DNA of 64,000 bases from Carnegiea gigantea (Eukaryota; Streptophyta; Magnoliopsida; Caryophyllales; Cactaceae). The notes beneath the pieces were generated by a model that searched no databases, was not told the origin of the DNA, and worked only from the letters and a program-made list of their open reading frames with translations. The position numbers were made by a program, and so were the translations under genes. Below, in pieces: positions 56,065 through 64,000 of this stretch; positions within the stretch are counted from its first letter, which is position 1; each line of letters starts with the position of its first letter. The stretch covers positions 16,001 to 80,000 of the forward strand of contig JAKOGI010001958.1 of NCBI GenBank assembly GCA_029747015.1, written 5' to 3'.

Positions 56065-57951
56065 CTAAGATTGGTTTTGTGTCAAGGGCTGATGATCTGA
56101 TCCTTGTAAAAATTCTCGTGTTAAAAAATCAGGTAAAGAATTGTCTTTGCCTTGAATAAATTCAATGTCAAAATCAAAGGCAGATAAAATAGCTTGCCAA
56201 CGGGCGAATATTTGTTTAGAAACAATGTTTTGAACATCCTTTTGGAGAATTTCTTTTGCAGATTTGCAATCTATGCGAAGAAGAAATTTTTTATTAAATA
56301 AATCATCTTGAAATTTGGAGATACATAAAACGATTGATAAAATTTCTTTCTTAATTGTTGAATAATTCTTTTGAGTTTCATTCCAAATGCCGAAATGGTA
56401 GCGGACTATTTGTTCGACAGAAGTAGAGGGGAGTCTTCTCTGTTGAAGGATACCGCCGTAGCCGATGTCGGAGGCATCGGTTTGGACTATCATAAAGGCA
56501 TTTGGGTAGGGTATTCCAAGACATGGTAAGGTTTTGACCTTTTGTTTGAGTAGCTTGACAATATTAGTATGTTCTTCAGACCATGGAGGAGAATCCTTTC
56601 GTAATCTTTTATAGAGAGGTTCACAAAATTGCCTTAATTTTGGAAAGAATTCAGACACATAATTAAGAAAACCCAAAAAACGTTGTAGTTGAGTTTTATC
56701 TTTGATTTCGTCTGCAAATTTATCTGCAAATTCAATTGCCCTAGCAATTGGGTGGGGTATTCCAAGACATGGTAAGGTTTTGACCTTTCGTTTGAGTAGC
56801 TTGACAATATTAGTATGTTCTTCAGACCATGGAGGAGAATCCTTTCGTAATCTTTTATAGAGAGGTTCACAAAATTGCCTTAATTTTGGGAAGAATTCAG
56901 ACACATAATTAAGACAACCCAGAAAACGTTGTAGTTGAGTTTTATCTTTGATTTCGTCTGGAAATTTATCTGCAAATTCAATTGCCCTAGCGATTGGGCG
57001 TATAGTGCCTTGATAGATATCATGTCCTAAAAATCTAATTTTGGCTTGGAATAGTTTCATCTTTGGTGCTGATACAACTAATCCATTCTTTTTTATAACG
57101 TGTAAAAAGGTATGAAGATGTTTAAAATGCTGATCAATACTATTGGAATAGACGAGAACATCATCTATATATACTATTGTGAAATGAGTATAAGGATTGA
57201 AAATATCATTCATAATGTTTTGAAATTCCGAAGGTGCGTTCTTTAAGCCAAAGGGCATGACATTCCACTCATAATGTCCGAATGGGACGGTAAATGCTGT
57301 CTTATACCTATCTTCCTCTTTAATTTGAATCTGCCAAAAACCACTTTTCATATCGAATTTTGAGAATATTGTTGCCTCATATAAGCGATTAAGTAAGTCA
57401 CGTTTATTAGGAATGGGATATCGGATCCATTGTAATACTTTGTTTAAAGCTTTATAATTAATAACTAAACGAGGGACACCTCGCTCCTTTTCTGCTTGAT
57501 TGTTAACATAAAATGCTGCACAGCTCCGAGGGGACTTAGATGGTCTAATTAATCACTTTTTTAATAAGGTTTCTATTTCCTTTTTGCAGAATTCAAGGAG
57601 TTCTTTATTCATTTGAATGGGTCTAGCTTTAGTTGGAATATTTTTTTCGGAGAAATCTTTTTCATAAGGAAGTGATATGATATGGCTTTTTCTTTGCCAT
57701 AAGGCATTGGGAAGATCAGAGCATACTTCAGTTTTAAACAATTCGTATAGTTTGTGTATTTGCTTTTGAATAGAGGGTTGTTGTAACCTTTCTTCAATTT
57801 TTTTATAAATAATTTCATTTTGTAAACATTGAATATGTTTTTTCTTCTCGTGAAGAAGATTAATTTGTTTTAATATGAAAGAATTTTGTAATAAAGATAA
57901 CTCTTTTTGATAAATAGGGGCGACAAATTTGAATGATATTATTGTTCCCAT
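56065..57951 (-). pseudogene. Unit M ORF1, protease end, RT with internal duplication, RNase H
   Basis: The frame runs from the end of the protease (57951) through RT and RNase H to the natural ORF1 stop at 56065. One stop at 57553-57555 interrupts it. YIDD is at 57160-57171. From 57351 on, 428 codons are open, including a perfect-period 246-bp in-frame duplication of the RT connection (56507-56998). RNase H motifs are complete (TDASDIGYGG, KKEILS, RIDCKSAK, LPDFLTREF). The duplication would add 82 residues between palm and RNase H, which is likely incompatible with a normal fold. Confidence 0.86.
56507..56998 (-). repeat. 246-bp tandem duplication inside RT of unit M
   Basis: Two units, 56507-56752 and 56753-56998, with only a few differences between them. 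Unit K has a single copy. The length is a multiple of three, so the frame is kept. Confidence 0.9.
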
Positions 57952-58045
57952 AACTTCTGTATCACACCAATTTGATCCACTTTGAATGGATAGATTTGAG
58001 TCATGAAAGGAGTTCTAAGAATGACTTTCTGACCTATATCTCGTA

Positions 58046-59971
58046 CTAAGATGAATGAGTTTTTAAAACAAAATCCCTAATTGCATATATAAGCATTAGA
58101 TAATTTATACCTAATTTGCAATGCCGTACCATTAGCATTATGGAGCCGTTCTTTTTTTTTTCATAATATATAGAGGGAATTAATCCTTCCTGAATACAAT
58201 TTTGATCTGCGCCACTATCTAGTAGTGCAATAGTATTGAATTCAAAACTATCTTTAATTCTTAGAGTAATATGAATATACCATTTTTGAAAATTTATTTG
58301 ATTAATAGTTGAAACAAATTGTTGATCTAAAGAAGGACTATCCTTAATGAATGGTAACCTTGTTTCTAATTCAAGATCTTTTATTTGTAATAAATTTTTA
58401 TATAATTTCTTAATTTGTTCCTTTAATCTATTAACTTCGTTCTTTAAGTCTTCAATGTTAACTGGTTTTAAAATATTTGGAATCCTACGTGTTTCAAATA
58501 TTTGATTGATACTTACCTTATGAGGAAGTTCTAAAGAATCATCTTTTATAAGTATACTTTTGAGTTTTTGTAAATATTCTTTCCATAATGAGGTATCTTG
58601 AATTTGTTCAATTAAATCCAATAAAAATTCTTTTTCACTATTATTAGTAGTTATGACATTAATATACTTATAGCATAATCTTGAGAACTCGTTGCCTGAT
58701 GAATATTCACTGGACGCACTTTCCAGTTTATTGATAGTATTGTCTTCATAATTAGAGGAAGATGACGAATTTTTTGATTGATCAGGCGTATCTTTGAGTT
58801 TAAATAAAGTAATTAATTTTCTTTGAATATCTGGAGGTTCCGCATATAGCTCTTTTAATTTCTTTTTAACGTTACAAATTTTTGCATAGTGATCTAACTT
58901 ACTATGCTTATAGCAAGTATTAGTATTATCAGTTTTTCTTTTTGGAGTAATCCTTTTAGAACGTGACTTTTGATTAGTTTGGAAGCCATCATTTAGTTGA
59001 GATAAATCCTTTTCTAAAATATTAGCTGTATTTTTGACGGAATTAGATGTTGAAGTTTCTGCTTCCTTTAATTTTTCTTCTATTTTTTCAGTTAATGAAT
59101 CAACTTTGTGTTTTTTAACAATTGCTTCAATTTGAGTAGAGACCACATTGACTTGTTGAGACACTGTATATAATACTTGATTATTTTCTGGATCATTGCT
59201 ACCTATTTTGAATGAGACTGCTGGACTAGTATCTTCAGGGGTATTTAATACGATTTCTTGTAATAGAGGGGTAAAAGAAGTAAGTATTTGACTATTTAAG
59301 AGGGTCCATTTTTTTACAAAATTAATATTGGTATTTATTTCTTTAACTTGAAATGGGTCTGGAAGTTTATTTTCTAAGGCAAACATAGCCCACCAATTAA
59401 AGAAAGGAATATTGACTTGGTGTCTTTCCATGAATAAATACCATTCTTGCCTAATGAATGTTTGAGCTTTTAAATCAAAGTGTGAAAGGAACCATTCTCT
59501 TTTGACTTTGTTTGCTATTGAATTGAAATTTTGACGTAAGTAATCTTTGTTGATTGCAAAAGGTTTTGAAATAGTATTGATTGAGGAAAATGATGGAGGT
59601 TGCATAGTTAAGTAGGTTGAGGAACCTACAGATGAAGTAACTTCATCTATTGGCTCAGCTATGGGAGCTCTGTAATAAATCTTTTGAGTATCTTCTATGT
59701 GATTATCTTTTGAATAATCATAACTAGTTGGCCAACAAGGCATTGAATATGAAGTTCGAGGGAGTTCTAAATTGTCTAAAGATTTTGAAGATAAACTTCA
59801 TTCTTTAGTTGAATTAAATCTTATTAGTACTCTACCATCAGTCTCTTCTATGATTTGTTTAAGAATTTTCCAAGTATACACATCAATTTGACTACTAACT
59901 TCCCTACTGTTCACCACATTTGAGTTCTTACTACTACCTAAACTAAGACGATCTCTAACCCAAGAGGCCAT
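58046..59971 (-). pseudogene. Unit M ORF1 5' part with several in-frame deletions
   Basis: ATG at 59971 (MASWVRDRLSL). The movement protein is reduced to its first 30 or so and last codons by a deletion that rejoins at a short repeat (KQ/IIEETDGR). A stop at 59798-59800 follows. The frame then continues through 59743-58046 with three more in-frame losses: about 17 codons near 59165, about 43 codons near 59095 and most of the coat core near 58980. The zinc knuckle near 58880-58925 has its second Cys replaced by His. Protease keeps DSGAD near 58205-58220, but a one-base loss near 58150 shifts the frame. Confidence 0.82.
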
Positions 59972-59984
59972 CTGAGTTACGTTG

Positions 59985-60011
59985 GAACACTTAGCTGTTG
60001 GTATCAGAGCC
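59985..60011. other. M/N inverted junction at the primer-binding site
   Basis: Minus-strand leader of unit M, adjacent to its ATG, changes at about 59998 to the plus-strand primer-binding site of unit N (TGGTATCAGAGCC at 59999-60011). The break is therefore at or within one or two bases of the primer-binding site. Confidence 0.8.
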
Positions 60012-60178
60012 AGGTTGGTACCCTTAGGTAGTGTCACGCCGTTGCTAGCGTTGGTCAGCTGTTGGTCAGCCCCAGTAAGTCCGTTGGTCAGCCCATGTGA
60101 GGTGGTCCCGGTGGGGTGGTCCCAGTGGTCCCGGTAGGATATGCATGACTCTTAGCCAAGTGTTCCAAAGTAACTCAG
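59999..60178 (+). promoter_or_regulatory. Unit N primer-binding site and leader
   Basis: Primer-binding site at 59999-60011, then GTTGGTCAGC repeats at 60050-60060, 60061-60071 and 60083-60093 and GGTGGTCCCGG-type blocks to about 60137, ending at the ATG at 60179. The repeats match those of the family 1 leader although the coding regions are strongly diverged. No promoter lies upstream in this unit. Confidence 0.8.
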
Positions 60179-63100
60179 ATGGCCTCTTGGGTTAGAGATC
60201 GTCTTAGTTTAGGTAGTAGTAAGAACTCAAATGTGGTGAACAGTAGGGAAGTTAGTAGTTAAATTGATGTGTATACTTGGAAAATTCCTAAACAAAAGAT
60301 AGAAACAATCTACCAAATAGGAAAATTTGATTTCAATACAGCTTTATCAATAAAAGATCATGAAGAAACTTTTAGTTTAGATGATGAATTTCAAACTATT
60401 AAACTACTTTCAAAAATTGCTATAAAAAGATATCAAGAAAAGTATCGAATGATTCAAATTGCACTCAAACCTTTGACAAGATTAGGATTAGATTGTCCTA
60501 TATTCATGGCCCTAAGAGACAATAGGTTAATACGTTACAAGGATTCGTTATTAGCCATGATTCAAACTAATGTTTGCAATGGTCCTATATACTTTAATTG
60601 TTGCCCAAATTATTCAGTAGATTTGAATTATCCTTGGATCATGGATACCTTAGTCCTAGATATCCATCTTCCTAGTATTCAAAATGATTTAAAGGTTCAA
60701 TTTCGTAAACTTTCCAGAAATTTTGCTATTACTTACGGAGTATATTTCAAACTACTTTCATCTCAACTTAATCCAAAATGTTTATTAAAACCTACTCTAG
60801 ATGAAACCATACTACTAAAAGTTGAATCAGATAATATTACTACCTTTACTCCCAAATTATTAAAGTGGAATGAAATTACTATTTCTCAAGAATTTATAAT
60901 TCAAAATACCAGGCCACCAAGAAATATTGCTCAAAAGAATATTCAACAAATCATAGAAGAGACTGATGGTAGAGTGCTAATAAGATTTAATTTAACTAAA
61001 GAACGAAGTTTATCTTCAAAATCTTTAGACAATTTAGAACTCCCTCGAACTTCATATTCAATACCTTCTAGGCCGACTAGTTATGATTATTCAAAAGATA
61101 ATCACATAGAAGATACTCAAAAGATTTATTACAAAGCTCCCATAGCTGAGCCAATAGATGAAGTCACTTCATCTGTAGGTTCCCCAACCTACTCAACTAT
61201 GCAACCTCCATCATTTTCCTCAATCAATACTATTTCAACACCTTTTACAATCAATAAAGATTACTTATGTCAAAATTTCAATTCAATAGAAAACAACGTC
61301 AAAGAGAATGGTTCCTTTCACACTTTGATTTAAAAGCTCAAGCATTCATTAGGCAAGAATGGTATTCATTCATGGAAAGACACCAAGTCAATATTCCTTT
61401 CTTTAATTGGTGGGCTATGTTTGCCTTAGAAAATAAACTTCCAGACCCATTTTAAGTTAAAGAAATAAATACCAATATTAATTTTGCAAAAAAAAGGACC
61501 CTCTTAAATGGTCAAATACTTACTCCTTTTACCCCTCCATTACAAGAAATCGTATTAAATACCCCTAAAGGTAATATTCTTGCAGTCCCATTCAAAATAG
61601 GTAGAAATGATCCAGAAAATAGTCAAGTAATGCTAAGTGATATTAAAAAGGTATATCATCAAAATAATTATACAAATCAAGTATTACATACAGTGTCTCA
61701 ACAAGTCAATATGGTCTTTACTCAAGTTGAAGCAATTGTTAAAAGACAAGAAGTTGATTCATTAACTGAAAAACTAGAAAACTTAGATATTAATGATACC
61801 AAGAAGGACAAACCAAACTTCTTAGATGAGATTGCAAAACCTTTATTCAAAATAAGACGTTCAAATAAATTAGAACTCCCAGATGCTAATACTCCATTAA
61901 TTTCAAAAATAGAAGAAAAATTAAAGGAGGCAGAAACTTCAACATCTCATTCAGTCAAAAGTACAGTTAATATTTTAGAAAAAGATTTATCTCAACTAGA
62001 TGATGATTTCCAAAATATTAATAAAATATATAAAAAGAAAATTCCCTATTACTCCAAACAAACTCCTCCAGATCTTCACCTTGAAAGTGCAAAAACAATA
62101 ATTACTGAAAACTTTGCTGGTGATTCAATATATGAATGGAATATAGATGGTCGTAGTGACCATGAAATATTCATAACCCTCCAAAGAATGTTAATTGCTT
62201 ATACAGCCTATTCAACTAAACATGCAACAGATTTACAAGCTTTTGATTTATTAACATCAGGATTCACTGGTATACTCAAAAATTGGTGGGAAAATTATAT
62301 TCAAGAAGATGAACGTACTAAAATTAGAACTCATACTAATTCTCAAGGACAACTAGACAATATAGAAACATTGATTTATACAATAGTTACTAATTTTTTT
62401 GGAAGTCCAAAAGATATTACAGCTGCAACAGATATTCTTTTAACAAATCTAAGGTGCCCAACTCTGGAAGACTACAATTGGTATAAAGATACATTTTTAA
62501 CCTATCTATTAAAAAGGGAAGACTGTCGTCAACCCTATTGGAAAGAAAAATTCATTTCAGGATTACCATCCTTATTTTCTCAATGAATATTCAATAAATT
62601 GAGCGAACTCATTGGTAAAAGCCCTATTCCATTTGAACAAATTACGTTTGGACAATTATTAAGCTTTATTAAAATGGAAGGAATTCCTTTATGTAACGAA
62701 TTAAAGTTACAAGCTAGATATTCAACAGATAATGCTGCCAAGAGAAAAGAGTTAGGTTCTTTTTGTGAAGCCTTTTGTCTTCCAAAGTTAGAAGCTCCAT
62801 CTGTCAAAAAATGAAGAAAGACTCAAATCAATAAGAAGAAATCATATACTACAAGAAATCCAACTTACAAAAAATTAAGTGCTAAAAAGTCTACTCCAAA
62901 AGGAAAAACTGATCATACTAATACTTATAAGTGTGGTAAATTGGGCCACTATGCAGCAAATTGTAAAGTTAAAAAGAAACTCAATGAAATCTGTGCAGAA
63001 CATCCAGACATTAAAGAAAAATTAATTACCTTATTTGAACTCAAAGATACACCTAATCAATCGGGAAATTCATCATCCTCCTCTGATTGTGAGAATAATG

Positions 63101-64000
63101 TTATTAATGAACTAGAAAGTGACTCAAGTGAATACTCATCAGGTAATGAGTCTTCAAGATTATGCTATAAGTGTATTAATGTCATAACTACTAATAATAG
63201 TGAAAAGGAATTTTTATTAGATTTAATTGAACAAATTCAAGATACCGAATTAAGGAAAGAGTATTTACAAAAACTCAAAGGTATATTAATAAAAGAAGAT
63301 TCTTTAGAACCTCCTCATAAGGTAAGTATCAATAAAATATTTGAAACACGTGAGATTCTAAATATTCTAAAGGCAGTTAATATTCAAGACTTAAAAAACG
63401 AAGTTAATATATTAAAAGAACACATTAAAATTTTACACAAAGATTTATGTTCATTACAAACAAAAGATCTTGAATTAGAACCAAGGTTAACATTAATAGA
63501 AAATAGTCCTTCTTCACCAAACATTCAATCCGAAGACACTCCTACGGATCCACAATTTGTTTCAACTATTAATCAAATAAATTTCCAAAAATGATATATT
63601 TCTATTACTCTTAAAATTAAAGATAGTTTTGAATGCAATACGATTGCACTATTAGATAGTGGTGCAGATCAAAATTGTATTCAAGAAGGATTAATTCCCT
63701 CAATATATTATGAACGGACAAAAGAACGACTCCATACTACTAATGGTATGGCATTACAAGTTAAGTATAAATTATCTAATGCTTATATATGCAATCAAGG
63801 ATATTGTTTCAAAAATTCATTCATTTTAGTACGGGATATGAGTCAAGAAGTTATTCTTGGAACTCCTTTCCTTACTCAAATTTATCCATTTAAAGTAGAT
63901 CAGATAGGTGTGCATACGGAAATTATGGAAACTACAATATCATTGAAATTTGTCAATTCTATTTATCAAAACGATTTACCTTTATTACAAAATGCTTCAA
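60179..64000 (+). pseudogene. Unit N ORF1, movement protein, coat, knuckle and protease (runs off window)
   Basis: ATG at 60179. A stop at 60260-60262 falls after 27 codons; the movement protein is then open to 61333 (MALRDNRLIRY and FNCCPNYSVDL blocks). Breaks follow: a one-base deletion near 61300, stops at 61453, 62584, 62812 and 63592. The coat region is complete, with a Trp-rich core (62130-62580). The zinc knuckle (62926-62964) has lost the codon for its first Cys. Protease DSG is at 63655-63663. The last 80 bases match the protease end seen just upstream of the unrecognised domain in unit K. What follows (RT or that domain) lies outside the window. Confidence 0.87.

Overview
The window is almost entirely endogenous pararetrovirus DNA (family Caulimoviridae) in what must be a flowering-plant nuclear genome. 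No host gene was found. Each viral unit has the same plan: a large ORF1 polyprotein (movement protein, coat protein with a CX2CX4HX4C zinc knuckle, DSG aspartic protease, reverse transcriptase with YIDD, RNase H), a smaller ORF2, and one long intergenic region (LIR) with a TATA box, a poly(A) signal and, downstream, a plant initiator-tRNA-Met primer-binding site (TGGTATCAGAGCC). There is no integrase and there are no LTRs. This plan and the association with (TA)n arrays fit genus Florendovirus or a close ally. The genus is inferred; the family is secure.

Two virus families are present. Family 1 fills about 1-32,305: unit A (+, 1-6003), B (-, 6038-12431), C (-, 12443-17817) and a head-to-tail array D, E, F (+, 17818-32305). 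Family 2 fills about 33,216-64,000: G (-), H (+), I (-) and J (+), which are indel-ridden; then K (-, 43711-50405), L (+ LIR, 50524-51058), M (-, 51557-59998) and N (+, 59999 to the window end). (TA)n-rich microsatellites lie between units at 32306-33215, 42188-42270, 42816-43710, 50418-50523 and 51059-51556. Neighbouring units are often inverted, giving several large palindromes.

The most interesting pattern is a possible two-component organisation. There are two unrelated-looking ORF2 types. In family 1, RT-bearing units (A, C) carry ORF2 type I, while units lacking the RT domain (B, D, E) carry type II, fused in frame to RNase H. In family 2 the pairing is reversed: RT-bearing K and M carry type II, and the adjacent RT-less pieces carry an unrecognised domain followed by type I. 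Both families share a leader repeat (GTTGGTCAGCC), an LIR stem whose pairing is kept by a compensatory change, GTAAGT donor-like sites in the leader, and acceptor-like pyrimidine-CAG sites just before ORF2.

Every ORF1 is broken by deletion, nonsense codons or frameshifts. The intact pieces are ORF2-I and RT-RNase H of C, ORF2-II of K, the novel-domain ORF of K, and the movement-protein part of F. Several unit ends fall at the primer-binding site, where caulimovirid virion DNA has its discontinuity, and C is a circularly permuted copy. Both suggest capture of episomal DNA by end joining. Region 33.2-42.7 kb differs from its relatives mainly by single-base indels, so assembly error there must be considered.
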